From positions 10,088,708 through 10,152,707 of the forward strand of contig OU744725.1 of NCBI GenBank assembly GCA_916613615.1: a stretch of 64,000 nt of DNA. Direction: 5' to 3'. The notes under the pieces were generated by a model. The model ran no database searches and was not told where the DNA came from. It was given only the letters and a program-made list of their open reading frames with translations. The position numbers and the translations under genes were made by a program. This DNA comes from Steromphala cineraria. Its lineage: Eukaryota > Mollusca > Gastropoda > Trochida > Trochidae. Of the stretch, positions 48,311 through 61,544 are shown piece by piece; positions within the stretch are counted from its first letter, which is position 1; each line of letters starts with the position of its first letter.

Positions 48311-49353
48311 GGTCATTTTCAGAGACTTCTGTGATATTTATATATTTTATTTATATCGTGCAATACAAAGAGATTCTCACCAAAGTGTCTTCTGATATCA
48401 AATATATCAACACAAGTTGATAAAAGTAAAGAATATACGAGGCTAGCCTCAATGATTTTGCTTTGCGTTATCAAAACTGTTAATCTCACATTTTTTTTTT
48501 TATATTCATTTTGACATTAATTAACCAACTTTTTCGAAGGTAATTTTCTGATATCTGATATTTGTACATTTTGTACTTTTGACGTTTGTGTAAACGCATT
48601 GATATAAGGAGAACATTTCTCACCTAGACATTGGAAATGGTAGCGTGTGTCAACACAGCGTGACGAATACGTATATTGATAAAACTTAGTCTGTTTATTA
48701 TCAAAGTCCAACTGAACGAGCAACGTATGATGAAAAACTTGCTAGATATGGAATTATTGAACATGAGATGCAACCTGATATCAGAGTGAATGTGAATTCA
48801 TTAACATTCTGTCACTGAAATAGTTATTAATTAGTTTTCAAGCAGCAGAGAGTGTTTTGACATTGCTTGATCATGTTTTTTTATATATAACTTCACATTT
48901 TGTCTGCCATTATTGTTACTAATGATAACTAATGAATTTTACCATGATTTTTTTAAATAAAAACGTTTAAAGTGAAAGCGTATTTGATTAGAACCCATGA
49001 GATAATTGTAATTAAAAAGTCCCCCTGTAGTATCCATATATGACCCAAATCAAAACCAAAATCTGAACAAAATGAACGAAAATATTGCCTTTTTTATCAA
49101 ATATTTAAAGCTTGCACAAACAGTTTCTCATTAAAAAAACGAAAAATCTTTCAAAGTTATGCCATTTTGCTTTCATCTCGGATAGTATCTGCATACACTT
49201 TCATGGGATCAATATAAATGTCACAATTATGTTCCACATGTTAAACAACCGAAGTAAACATTTTTATATCTAAAATTCCATTTAGGTCTGTAAGGCATAG
49301 AAGTACATGTACATGCATGAAAAATATTCCCAAGAACGTATGACTGTAGTCTT

Positions 49354-49695
49354 TTTATGCCCCCGAATCTGAGATTCCGGGGTATAATGTTTTTGTTTTG
49401 TCCGTCTGCCTGTCTGTTTGTCACAAAAAACCTTGTTTATAACTTATGATTGCTTGGGGTTAGACCTTTGATGTTTCACTTGTGCATCTATCTTGATAAG
49501 ACAGATGAGATCATAACTTTTGACCTCGTGACCTTGCCGCTGCAAGCACTTTTTGAAAACTTGAACCTTGTCCATAACTTGTGATTGGATAAAGATAGAC
49601 CTTTGATATTTCAGAAATGCCTCGAGTACATATTGACACAAAAAAAACATTAATAATTTTCTTATATCTGGGGGCATCAGTGTTAAACAAACATC
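49354..49695 (-). mobile_element. Non-autonomous repeat with GGGGGCAT end (unit B copy)
   Basis: Pairs with 12855-13205 and keeps the better-preserved hairpin end (CCCCCGAATCTGAGATTCCGGGG). Insertion therefore predates the unit duplication. Confidence 0.65.
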
Positions 49696-49699
49696 CTGT

Positions 49700-51886
49700 T
49701 TAATAACTGTTTCCCTAAAAAGCGTCAACTTGACATTTTTCGTTTTTTCTATGGATTAAACAAATGTTATGTTCAACAAAATTAAATCAAGTTCTTATTT
49801 GAAGTTAATTTCATCCAAACCGAAGAATTTTATCATGAAGGAACAAACACTTTTAATACTTAAAACACATTTGGCCCCTTGATTTGAAAACACAAAATCC
49901 CAAACTAATCAAAATGTTAGTCTATATAAGGGAACAGAAGCATCACTGTTTTATAGCATCATCATTTAAGATTTTGTAGCAGTTAACATAAATAATCTCA
50001 GAGCACAACATCATCTAAAGTTATTTTAAATCTGTAAGATTATGAACAAGATTTTATTAATGGGTATTTCGTAACCTACAAACATTAAAGCCAGGGAAAC
50101 ACAATTATGGAAATCAGTTGCTTCTCTGTGTGTTGAAAAAAAAGATAAAACGTTTAATTAGTTATATTGCCAAGAATATCGTTTAACACCATTTAAATTA
50201 GTTTGAACCACTGTTCATATTCACTCTCTGCTTTGCTGCAATCGACCAAATGGTTTAATTGTTGTGCGACGTCACAAACCATTTATCTGACTAATACAAT
50301 AGAGTACTTACATGTAAGAGTACAAATGATGGACAAACACTAAATGATAGCTAGTGTTGCTTTGTTCAATTTGTCACTTCTCATAATCGATTTCTTTATA
50401 TGCTAAAAAAATACTTAATATGAAAGTGATCAAGGATATAATATAACAGGTCAAATTTCGTATATCAGAGCTGTCATGTTGTAGCTTGATTAATCAGGTA
50501 CACGTTGGATATTTGATTAGAAATGTCTTGTTGCTTATCAAATTGATCGGTCATGCCAGAAATATGTATCAATAATGATTTGGAAACTGACAAATAATGT
50601 TTATTTTGAGAACTCAGGGTAGGATACAGTTACTCAATTGATGTGACGTGCTAAACTGAAAATGAAATTGCAATTGGTGACTACATGTATGTTACGACAA
50701 CAAGTTTACCAGTATACTGTCAAGGAATACTGATGCAACCTGTTTTGGAATATGAGCACTTCTAGGATGCTTAAGGGAGATGCAAGAGTTGTGAACTAAG
50801 GGGAGCCGTTAAATCAGTTTATAAAGATTTAGTCACTTCCGTATGCTTTAGTAAAACTAAATGATCGACTTGATTTTACACTAAACTCTTCTGTGTTTGT
50901 TCTCTAGCTTAGGGAAAGTCATAATCCAACCAAACCCCATTGCAAAACTACATTGGACTGAAAAAAATGACGTTTTTTCTGTCGAGGTCCATCAACTGAA
51001 ACATTTGAAATGAAACAGTAAAGCGTCTGTAAGTGCAGATTGATATATTTTACTATATTGTCATGTTTAATCAATCAGTGCAAGTATTTCAACACCGAAA
51101 ACAACCTAAAAATAATTGATTGAAAATATTTGACAAACTTGCTTAATCGAGGTCAACCAACACAGGCACAAAAAAGCGTCTGTGATTGGCTTTAACAGAT
51201 AACTAGAGGTAACAAGTAATTTTAGCAAACCAGAAAAGTCAAGCGTCGACAGCAAAAGTTAAATTAGTCAAGTCCGCGACTGGGTTTTTATCTTTGCCTA
51301 GGAAGATGGATTGGGTCACGATTATCCCTATCTGAGACGAACTAAATATCTTAGTAGATCTTTGTGATCGTCCTGTTACGTGTCCATACACTCTGATCGT
51401 TTTTGTTACGATTTGATATCCGATTTGTTATGAATATTTTTGCCAACTCTAGCAACAACTTAATTGTCAGAGTGAAAAAATTGTCATAGTTGTTCCAGAG
51501 ATTTTCTAGCTACAAATTATTAATATATGTTAGAATCAAAATTAAAGTTATTATCAGAGTCATTACATATTACCGTCAAGAACACATGAACAAGGCAGAT
51601 GTCATTCCGTCATCTTCTACAAATTGAAATTGTATCTCATCTCATGATCGAAGGTAAATATCGTTGCATCTAATTACAAAATTATAACCCTAATTACATC
51701 AGTTTCAGTACGAAAAACTAATATCACCTTTGCTCTATTGGTTCAATATCTGTCTGACATTTACATTATCTTCAGTCAGTGTAGTGTTCTATGTATGACC
51801 TACCTTAGTCTGACCTAGATAAGTTCACATAGAGTGCTTATAAATGTGGCATACTATCATTGATAATCTTATTTTCAAGCATTATC
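49700..51886. other. Duplicated non-coding stretch
   Basis: Pairs with 13206-16639 minus the 1.3 kb at 14345-15655. No coding frame or RNA recognised. Confidence 0.45.
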
Positions 51887-51982
51887 ATGAACATTATTCT
51901 CATATTCTTGTTTCTGACAATATTGCTGATTTTTATTCAAACATACGTAAGAGACTTACAGTTTTACAATGAAGACGTCACG
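51887..51982 (+). CDS. Possible first exon encoding a signal peptide or signal anchor
   Basis: ATG followed by 32 codons ending exactly at a good splice donor (ACG|GTAAGC), phase 0. Residues 2-18 (NIILIFLFLTILLIFIQ) are a continuous hydrophobic segment, then YVRDLQFYNEDVT, as in a secretory signal or type II membrane anchor. No recognisable family. The unit A copy (16640-16727) has lost ATG and frame. A possible second exon, 52381-52428 after CTCTCCATAACAG, encodes NSFIISYTPHSRFRT and stop in phase 0, giving a putative 47-residue product; another phase at the same place is open for about 49 codons in B. The exon assignment is inference. Confidence 0.35.
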
Positions 51983-52380
51983 GTAAGCTTTTTGGTCCGA
52001 TCTGTAACTCATAAAAAAAACCAGTTCGACCCAAAGTTCGGATATTTAGCATGGGCAAATTTCAAAACGTACTTAGAGACCATAATGTTTTCATCAAAGA
52101 TGGCCGTTTAACATATAAAGAAAAACCTATATCATGAGACGCTCGCATGTCACTTGACTTTAGGTGCAAACTTGATGTTTAAACGATATAGATTCAAATT
52201 AACACAAGTACTTTTATATTCAGGGAGTTTTTATTTTGATTTATAACTGTGTTAAGATAACCTTTCAACACCAGAACAAGGAAAATTCAGGCACTGTATG
52301 AAGTTGATGAAGAAAATGATTTATCTCCGATTATGTTATGTTGTTCACCTTCGTTTTTTCTAAATTTCTCTCCATAACAG

Positions 52381-52428
52381 AATAGCTTTATCATATCGTA
52401 CACACCACACAGCAGATTCCGTACTTAA
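52381..52428 (+). other. Possible second exon (unit B copy)
   Basis: Follows TTTTCTAAATTTCTCTCC then ATAACAG. The phase-0 reading is identical in residues to A 17149-17196 with only silent changes (TCG/TCC and CGT/CGA). Short, so the silent pattern could be chance. Confidence 0.22.
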
Positions 52429-52429
52429 A

Positions 52430-53937
52430 ATCTCACGCCATCAATTGAATCCCGATACATGTACCAAAAAACTCTTTGCCTCGGTTTTACATTATGCAGG
52501 AGACATGAACCATAAATCTATCGTAATATAAATCTCTGAGAGAAATTACCATTCCACTGTTCAATACCTTCATCTTGAAATATAAGGAACCAAAACCTCA
52601 AATAGTTGTCCAATAATAGTAGCAATTACCATGCGTTGGAAGATGGACTATTTTACCAAAAGATGTACAGTTTTTGACATACCTGTCTAGTCTTTTAATG
52701 ACGTTGTTAATGCTAGTCCCTTTTATAAAAACATTTGTACATGAACAATGGAAAGAAAGTATTTCTGTTCTTACATCAAACATTTTTTTCAAGATACATC
52801 AAAGATACAGGTTTTCCCAATGGAGCTCATTAAGGACCAAAATAGAACTTAGACATAGACATTTTCCCCGTGTTTCCAGTTACTGATTTGAAAATGTCTC
52901 ATTTCTTATAATCAATACATGTAAGTAATAAGTGCATAAATCAATGCAAATTAAAATATCTATATGTGGATTTGTTAAAAAGCTTTTCTCATTTTTTTTG
53001 TCAAAGAACATTTTGTAAGTTTGTGCAAAATAACTGTACTCTTGTTCATAATTATATAAATTTATTTTTAGTGACAGAAATTGAGACGCTATTGTCATTG
53101 GTTGAATATCATGCAAGATCTGACTGTGCTCCAGGATAAATGGTGAATGAATTGGCGTTATATATCGGTAATCTCTGAGTTTTGAGTACACTTAACGCCG
53201 AGAAAACCTTATATCATTAAGGGCGATTTTTTGTTCCTGATAAAAAGGTTGAATTTTACTTATGATCGTCATTAGATTTGGGGTCGTTACAAAAGATGAG
53301 AATGTTTCATTCTGGACATGGAAGATCCAATATTTTCCTCAGATAATTAGCCTCGTTCGTATGACATCTATCACAATCCAATGCTTAAAAAAGAATTGAC
53401 TTGAGTATGGTATGTTTAATATGTATGTATTATGTAGATAAAGAATTGACCGGAGGAACAGTTGTACATCCTACTAACTAACTTCGAGTGATACCAGGTT
53501 AAAATTTAAAACAAAATTCCTGTGATACACACAGTGTGTTTGAAACCTGCTAATGAAGAATGAAGACGCATTCACGTGACGACCGATGGTGAACAAAACT
53601 ATTCATTTATATAGATAAAATTACCTATTTTAATTTTGATACAATGACTTCTGATATCCAAATTCAAGGTGTGTAGATGTCTGATAATCTTTGTAATATT
53701 AAATTTGTAATCATCTGAGCATATCAACAAATTCAAAAACAATTATCATTTCTTTTCCACCAATCATTAGCTTTTTTCTAAATCTACTTGAAATTTGAAA
53801 CTATCATATAATGAATAACTATTTGCAATTTCCTGTCGCGGTGTTTGACATGTAAAATTTGCAAGCAGAATGCTTACCCTCAATGCTATGAGCATTTATT
53901 CAAATATTCAAATATTCTTCATATGATTCCGATGGAT
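52430..53937. other. Duplicated non-coding stretch
   Basis: Pairs with 17200-18867. No supported gene. Confidence 0.45.
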
Positions 53938-54150
53938 GGACAGTTCGTGGATCACAACGTTGTAATGGGTAGCGTTCTGGCTTTTCACGCTAATTGGTCC
54001 GGGTTTAAACCCTATGGAGACATCAAAATCGTTTTACCTGGATCATGGCAGTGGGCAAGGCACTTTATTCACATTACACACAGTTTAAATGTGTACCTGA
54101 TAACATGATGTACATTGTCGCCCTTAGTGCTTTATATCTGTTGTTGTCCT
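53938..54150 (+). mobile_element. tRNA-derived SINE (unit B copy)
   Basis: Same element as 18868-19110: GGGTAGCGTTCTGGC and GGGTTTAAACCC boxes and the GGGCAAGGCACTTTAT body. The frame at 53845-54108 is a chance reading through it. Confidence 0.6.
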
Positions 54151-55809
54151 ACTCAATGATGATGTACATGTAATGAAAGTTTATGATCATTAGAGCTACA
54201 AATATTGTGACTTTAAAATTTCATATTGCCTGAAATTACGTCACTGTTGATTCATCTTGGCAAATATAAGGAAAGTTATTACAAGTGCTTGTGAAGAATA
54301 TGATTTATCACAGAAACAAACAGCTGACATGGTCGAGCTATATCCTCCACAAATGGCACGATATGTATAGATTTTATTTGAACATTTTGCAGATTCGTAC
54401 ATTAATGTCACTCTAACAACACAAATTTTCAAGGATATATGTATGATGGACACTGTTTTACTCAAAATACCAAATTCCATTATTCTTTAAAGTTTCAGGA
54501 TCTCAATGATCATTGATTTCATAAACCGACGAGAACATATGATACAAAAATTGACTAACTTATATATGTTTTCTACATTTGTTTACCCAGAAGCAGTAAC
54601 TTGTACATCAATATTTTCAAATATGTTAAAAAAGAACTTATCCAATCTAATGATGCAGTGATATAAAGTGAATCAAAAAAAATTGACAATATTGAATTTC
54701 TTGAAAAACTGGTTGCTTAAACGAGTCATCCTTTTTTACCAACATTTGTGAAAAACTATAGAAGTTTTAAACCAGACAGGATTTTTGGCCCCCTAAAAAG
54801 GCCGCAATTTATTTAAACTGTCAATCATGACACGACTTCATGTGAGCATATATAATCGATATCAAATTTGATGAAAATGTGATGATGAGTTTAGAAGAGC
54901 TGAAGAGGACTTTGTAACTTTCCTTACAAATTCATCACATTTTCTCCAAAACATTAATTTATGTAGTAGTTCTCAAAGTTCTCATTATAACATGATTCTT
55001 CATTTTCACTATTAATTAGAATTGAAATTGTTAATTTGTGATAAAGATATGAGCAGGACACAAATGTAACAGACGGACGGTGCTCATTTTAATAACTGTG
55101 TTGGTGCGTGGGATAAAAAATGCTTTGTAATTTGAGTAACAGGATGCTTTTGGTTCAATCAAATGATCTTAAGGTCATACATTAAAGTACATTTAAATGT
55201 TTCCAAGAACAGCGACTGCTCTCCTGAGAGAAAGTTTTTATGTTTAATTCGTGATCACTGACAATGATTTATAGACATTCCATGGTTATCTATCACGTCA
55301 GCATATTTACATTGTGAGCAGTAAATCATCCTTTTTTATTTTCAAAAAGGATAATCATCAGCACCGGAAAGTTTCCAATAACACTCAGGAAATGTTAGGG
55401 AATGAAAGACCATTTCTGGAATTTTACTTTGAAAAACGACTGTTACACTTACGATCCGAAAGGTGAACACCTCTTTTTCTGTAACGTTGGAATAATCTTT
55501 TTATCTGTATCTGGAGCTTTTTTACCACTGTGAGAAACGGGATAAATGTGCTCACAAATGCACGTCTTGGAAAGTGAGGGCGTTGGGGATTTAACATGTT
55601 GTTATTTGAGTAATTTAACAAATAGATGTTGAAATCTAAAAGAAAATAGAAAGTGGGAAACGGTCAACATGAAGATGGTGGTGATGTGAAGTGAGGTGAT
55701 TTGGGGTTGAACGCAGCTATCAAGAATATTTCACATACATTGGGCTGCAAGTATTTTTGCAGGGAGAAAGTCGGCAAATTTGTTTGTTGGCTTCATATTT
55801 AATTGTGTG
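54151..55809. other. Duplicated non-coding stretch
   Basis: Pairs with 19111-20699. No supported gene. Confidence 0.45.
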
Positions 55810-56520
55810 TAGTCAATGTGGGTTCCCTCCTTAGTAGGGGCCACGGGGTCACAAAATGTACATTACGAATCCCCATACATATGAAGTCTGTCAAAAACTT
55901 TTCAGCATTCTATGCCTTGGGTTTCTGCAGAAGAAGACAAAAATAAGAGTTAAAAGGTTTTATTATGGGTCACATGATGCCCAATTCTAAACTTAAGTAC
56001 AAAGGCGATGTGATTTCAGAAATTCTGAAATGGAAATAAGCATTCAAAGAAAAGGTTTTAACGAAGTGACCCTTACTTGAGTAAGAAGGCTTTTTGGGGC
56101 CATGGAGACACCAAAGTTTTGAATTAAAATCTTCAGTAGTCAAGGTGTTAGTACACAAGATTTCAGTTTTCTACGCCTTTTGGTTCTGAAGAAGGAGGTA
56201 AATACAGTCCTTTAGGGCATGACCCCTGTGGCCTTTATGAAATAATAATTCTCATTACTCAAGGAGTATTTCTCGGCCTTACGTTTCTGGAGAAGGAGGT
56301 AATAATAGGTTTATAGGGCGTGGCTCCTGTTCCTCTTTTTAGGTGCCACAGGGCCACCAAAACAAAAATCAAGGAGTCTGAAAACAAAATTTCAGTCTTC
56401 TAGACCTTATATTTCTGGAGAAGAAGTCAAAATGCACAACAATTTCGGATGGACGAACGGACGGAGGTCGCCATGTCATGTCATAAGACCATCGGGCTTT
56501 ACGGGCCTGAACTAAAACCG
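55810..56520 (+). repeat. Molluscan-type repeat with internal period, more complete copy
   Basis: Counterpart of 20700-21235 that keeps the right end: GACGAACGGACGGAGGTC then CATGTCATGTCATAAGACC and GGGCTTTACGGGCC. Internal modules repeat the phrase TTTCTG(A/G)AGAAG(A/G)AGG. Confidence 0.6.
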
Positions 56521-56876
56521 ATTTCTGTTGAACTGATCGTAATAAGATTTCTTAAGTTCCTTGTTTGGCATGTATCCAATAGAAACTGATTAGACTACCA
56601 TCATTCTCTTCACACTAAGTTAGATCAAGTCATAAAATGTCGATCCTCACTCTATTTAGACCATATTCGTGTTTCCGGCTTATTAGAACAGAGGCTTGAT
56701 TAACGTTTCATGACTTGACTTGCATCTGTGGGGAGAGAATGACCATTCGCATATCGGTCAAGATGATCATAAATACATGCACTTTGCCTAAACCCTCGAC
56801 GACGGTACATCGATTCAACATATACTCAAGACAAGTATCAACGCGTAACAGGAAACTTTGACGTGACTAAACAGAA

Positions 56877-57182
56877 ATGAAAAACAAAATCTTTCTCTTT
56901 ATGAAATGCAAATCGATTGTTAAAATAGATACGATTTTTGTGATGATATGGGGTTGTGTATCCTACGGTTGTAGACTCGACCTTGTGACTGTTCCAGGTA
57001 CACTTAATGCTCAGAAATATCGAGATATAACATCATGTTGTCACATCTGTCCACGCAACAAAGATGTCAAAATTGCAAGGACAAAACAGATGTGTTCAGT
57101 TTGTGGAAAGATGGACTGTGTAAATTTTGAACCGATTGTGATCAAGCGACTGACTCATGATCACCTGTGTTTAAGTGTTTGA
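56877..57182 (+). pseudogene. Chimeric transposase debris: Tc1/mariner fragment plus Cys-rich motif
   Basis: Codons 21-50 (VMIWGCVSYGCRLDLVTVPG then TLNAQKYRD) match the strand leading to the second Asp of Tc1/mariner DDE transposases. Codons 53-80 have CxHxC and CxxCxxxxC spacing (CHICPRNKDVK, MCSVCGKMDC) like the Cys-rich C-terminus of piggyBac transposases. The two do not occur together in a normal protein, so this is fused debris or a coincidence of frames. Found only in unit B. Confidence 0.5.
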
Positions 57183-57327
57183 ACAACATTGCATATTCTG
57201 GAACGCCATCTATGTTTAATGTTTCGGTTTTCTGAATAACATACTGAACATTGAGCATACACAAGTTTGAGTTAGTAGGGGCACGATTCCGGAGCCTCAA
57301 GATCTCCTCCAGGTAGAGTTCTGTACC
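57165..57327 (-). CDS. Exon-like frame with consensus splice sites, unrecognised
   Basis: A 163-bp interval on the - strand begins after CTATTTTCAG and ends at ACACAG|GTGATC. It is open in one phase for 54 codons with normal codon use and no stop (residues include LYLEEILRLRNRAPTNSN and NIDGVPEYAMLFKHL). Splice signals and frame together suggest an internal exon. Family unknown; it may belong to a mobile element, as it overlaps transposase debris on the other strand. Confidence 0.3.
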
Positions 57328-57329
57328 CT

Positions 57330-58520
57330 GAAAATAGATACACATACAGGAGAGATAAAGTGTTTAATTTGAAAGTCAGCCTATGGTTAGTTCTTAAAAC
57401 GAAAAAAAATTGCATCAATCTTTTAAGTTTCAAATTCACTGTTTTATAAATTTCAGGAAATTTCTGTTTTTTTAGAAAGTTTAAAGTTGTATAAAACACA
57501 TAAGCAATGTTGATTGATTGTTCAAGAAAATTCATATACATGTAAGTGTGTTACTTTTCTATTGGTTTTGTTTATTTATTTCCATTATAACAGTTTGAAT
57601 TCTGTTATCTTGTCAGTCAAACACATGAAGAGACGCACTACTGTTAAGAGCTGATATATGACATCGGAATCATCTCGAAAATTTAGTCATTTGAAATTTA
57701 TTTTGATATCACATGTAACCTTTTGAGACGTTGACCTGTACTTATCTAATAAAGAGCGAATAATCTCTTACATCGAGTACATACTTGAGCTAATGTGTCT
57801 GTCACTGCAAAAAAGAACTGAAAAGTTTTCTCCAGATTGTCTGTGTGGCATTTCTTTGATTATGTTTGTGGCTCCTGTAACAATTTAGACTTAAAAAGGT
57901 GTCTGTAAAATATGTTTGTAATAGACATACTGACTTTAAAAAAAAGAGTATTTTGTAAAAGAATTAGATGGTCCAAATACACAGAGACAGGTAGTATAAT
58001 CATATTTGGATTAAATTGCTTTTGAGCAGCTTTTAACGATCAAATGTTTTAACAAATCAATGTCAAAGCGTTTTATATATTGATACTTTCTTAACCCTTA
58101 GATTCGAAATACTGAATACATGTATCTGCAGGATAAATCGTCTTTCACAATAATAGTGTCCAACTATATCGAGAAGCAATATGCTCATATCACCAAACAT
58201 TAAACTACCAAGGGACATTTTTCAACTTTCTTTCTCTCAATTGCACAATAGTTCTTGATTTAAGAAGTTTTCTCAATGCCAACATAACAAAGTATTGTAG
58301 GAATTTGGTATTCATACTTCGACAGATATGCATGTAGAAGCAAACAATTAAGTAACAGAAAAAACGTTTTATGAAATCTGATTTGGCTCGAAAATATCCA
58401 ATCCTGATACAAGTTGAAAACCTCTATCTTTAAATAAATTCAGACCATGAAATTCAAACGATATACTCTTATCTGCTCTTACAAGGCGATGTGACCGGTT
58501 TATATTTCAATGAATCCTAT
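57330..58520. other. Unit-B-specific stretch without gene
   Basis: Part of the 2-kb block with no match in A. Apart from poor frames nothing is recognised. Confidence 0.45.
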
Positions 58521-59344
58521 AGCAGAAGTTATGCAAAATAACCGTCTCATTTTAAAGGTTATACGCATAGTGCCTACTGATTAGACGAATAAGGTCATGT
58601 AAAAAATGGGAACTTTTTTCAACAGTTTAGCATTGCACAGTGATGAAATTCCCTTAACACACTGTTTTCAGATATGTATTTTCGTAAATGTTTTATTAAA
58701 CTAAATATTTATTCCCGAGTTTAATAACTGACTTAAATAAGTCTGAAAGAAAGAAAAACATGTAAGATATATGCCGTTAACATTTCCATAAAATATTGTT
58801 TGTCAGTGAACTAACATTAGGGAAGCGACACTAATGTGGATTAGGATATGTTAAATAGAGTCAAACAGTTTAACGTTTTGTTTTGAAATTTAAACTTCCT
58901 TAACCTTCAAAGTTAGAGTTTGTAAGAAATGATTTTCATCTGTCTGTCCACAACTTGTTTGAAACTCGTAAGTTTAATTCGTAACTGATAAGTGAAACTT
59001 GTACAACACGCGTTTTGCCAACAGATGAAATTCTGACGGTAGTCTCCTAAATGACCAATTATTCGTTTGACATACATGTAAACGATAGCAATAATAAGTT
59101 AAACATCTTACTTTGAATGACATATCAATCATTGATAATTACGTTTCGATTATGAATGTACTTCTAATTCTTTTTAATATAAAATCACATACAAACAGTC
59201 ACAAGTTGCATTAGAATTTGTTTTCTTATTATTGTATTTGTTGTTGAGTTAAGATATATAGAATTACAACAAGTCATTTAAATGCATTGATCTTTGAAAA
59301 ACAAAACTCTTATGGAAAGGACAAGTTGACATTTTAGAACTACT

Positions 59345-59455
59345 ATTGAGCCTACTGCCAATGACAGTTCAAAGACAAATAACCAGTCCTGGTTATTTAA
59401 CCCAAGAGACAGAGAACTAGCAGCTGTCAACATGACAAATAGGCTGTACTTTTGT
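59345..59455. repeat. Palindrome-bearing repeat, unit B copy
   Basis: Core at 59379-59396, ATAACCAGTCCTGGTTAT, identical to the copy at 30699-30716. Confidence 0.7.
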
Positions 59456-59996
59456 AAGAATGATCCAACTCTGTCTACTTCACTGTGATACTACATATTG
59501 GCGGCGAGGAAGAGGTATTGCTTCTTAAAAGAAACCATCGTATATAAGTGAAAATCTGATTTATTTCACGATTGTAAATACATTCCTTCTTAATACAAAT
59601 GTTTCCGCCAGATGCCTTATGGGACCGTTGGGTTGAAATACTCATTATTCATTTACCTTATTCGAGATAATCATGAATAGATTTACTCTCCTCTTATCCC
59701 AGTGCCTTATCCTGGCTTGAAGGTCTTCTTGTCCTGGAACCTACACGTACAGCAGTGCAATCATCAATGTTCCCGAGTCCATGTAGAAGGTTCAGGTTCC
59801 TGTTAAAACTTGATTTTGTTTTTAAAGTTTATTCTAAATAAGCATAAAATGTTACTGCAGTTGGTCTCTACTTATGTTTTTTTTATATTGAAAGTAGCTA
59901 TAATATGTATGAAATATGTTAAATGTGTGGCCTATATTGAGAGAATCATACAGTGACAGAAGTTGATCATGGTGACCATGACCTTACTTTGAAGGC

Positions 59997-60385
59997 CACC
60001 TAAGCAGTTCTATTAGCAATATTTTGAACAGTTAGGGTAATATACAATGACAACCCTTAATGAAAGTCTCACAGCGGTTATTTCATGTTAAAAATACTTA
60101 CCATTTATGTTATTGTAATATATGGAGAGCATGCTACCTACAAGACCATAAAACAAAGTTATAAATAACTGTAATATACCGGGAACACTGCCATGTCAGT
60201 GGCAAAGTCTTGTTTTTTTTATAAATTTGATCTACAATATGAAAATATAATGTTAAAGCAGATACAGACCTTTGTTAAACAATTGTTTGTGTGCTGTGCC
60301 TCACTCAACGAATGTGTTTGTAAACAAATACTGTCATGTTGTAACTTATATGCCGAGGATATCGGCCTGAGCATAATAAGGTTCT
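59997..60385 (+). mobile_element. LINE 3' end fragment (unit B)
   Basis: From about 60220 it aligns with the last part of the LINE at 43489-43640 on the same coding strand (TACTGTCATG, then ATGCCGAGGATATCGGCCTG). Unit A keeps only the last 45 bp at 31419. The 117-codon ORF over it is LINE debris and chance. Confidence 0.6.
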
Positions 60386-61029
60386 GTACTGGTCTGGTAA
60401 AGGTAAGCTTTGCTTTCAATTTATTTTTTCAAGCTTCGTATATCAAAACAATGATTGGAGCCAAACACAATTATCTATTTAATTGCAAATATACATGTAC
60501 ATGTACAAAAATAATATTACTGATTGATTTACAACTTGAGTGTTAGTACTATTCCATTACCTATAATTGTACAAATAATGGAATCGAATTTCCCCTCATT
60601 ATTAGTGCTTATAAAATCTGTTTTCATTTGCTTACTGCCCAGTCGATATATATGTAATATGTAATATATGTATAGACCGTCCTAAACTTTGGTATTTTGT
60701 ATATAGTGAAAAAACGGAAAATCATTAGCATAATAAATGAGTACATTTCACAAGGAATATGCCTACTCTTATAATTGATTTGGCTCATTAGTCTCGAATA
60801 ATCAGTCAATATAATGAAGCCCAGGATATAGAGGACTGCCAGATGCGGAAGTAGCTGAACACATAATGAGTTTAAATAGACAATTATAATGAATTAAATA
60901 TACAGTGTTCATTTTTGAACAGGCGTAATGCATATCACACCCATTAATTATGTATTAATCTGAAATAAAATACTTTTAATCTTCAAAAAGTACAGACGAG
61001 TGTTGCGTTTCCAACATTAGACTCGTCCT

Positions 61030-61140
61030 TTACATTGATCTGCTCACTAGTCTCACCTGGGACCGATCAATGACAAATAACCAGCCAAGGTGATAATGCC
61101 CGGGAGACATTGGATTAGCTGATGTGGAAGTTGCTGAATA
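61030..61140. repeat. Palindrome-bearing repeat, decayed copy
   Basis: Core near 61077-61094 (ATAACCAGCCAAGGTGAT) with GATCAATGACAAATAACCAG context retained; matches A 32135-32225. Confidence 0.6.
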
Positions 61141-61544
61141 TAAGTTAACTGACAAAGTATATGCGTCAACCAACATTCTGTTTTGAATAATGTAACATTT
61201 TCCTTGAAATTGTGCTTATATGGAGATCAATTTTATTTGCTAATAAGAAAATTGATTATTTTATATAATTTGTATTATAATGCAATTAGTTTAAAACAAA
61301 CAATGTTTTACACCAAAAAAACACATTTTCAATTTACAATCACTATCTTCCCGACGTATCCTCAAGGAAAGAAATACAGTTTTCTGTAACTAGGGGACTG
61401 ATTTATCTTTGAATTTCTCTCCTGAGAGCTTTGAGGTGTGAATTATTACAGATGCTAACCATATTACCAGGCGACAAATGTTACTTTAGGGGATTCAAGT
61501 TCATAATCATGAGTTAAATACAGTTATCCTGTAGGTATTAACAC

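Larger units (their letters stand above)
34236..61535. repeat. Macro-tandem unit B (second copy)
   Basis: Second copy of the giant direct repeat. It starts at a junction near 34236, where the end of a 230-bp local repeat runs straight into sequence equivalent to position 33 of unit A. It ends where the local repeat recurs at about 61535. Its period to unit C is about 26.9 kb (34848 pairs with 61756). It lacks the Harbinger element and the SINE at 32525-33033. It has its own LINE C-terminal segment (43489-44430) and insertions at 41408-42126, 43000-43110 and about 59997-60350. Confidence 0.93.

Noticed and set aside
53845..54108. 87-codon frame in unit B
   Set aside because: Lies across the tRNA-derived SINE and is not conserved in the A copy at 18868-19040.
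60193..60546. 117-codon ORF with a Cys pattern (CVCKQILSCC)
   Set aside because: Overlaps the LINE 3' end; the Cys pattern arises from debris and the ORF reads through the LINE tail.
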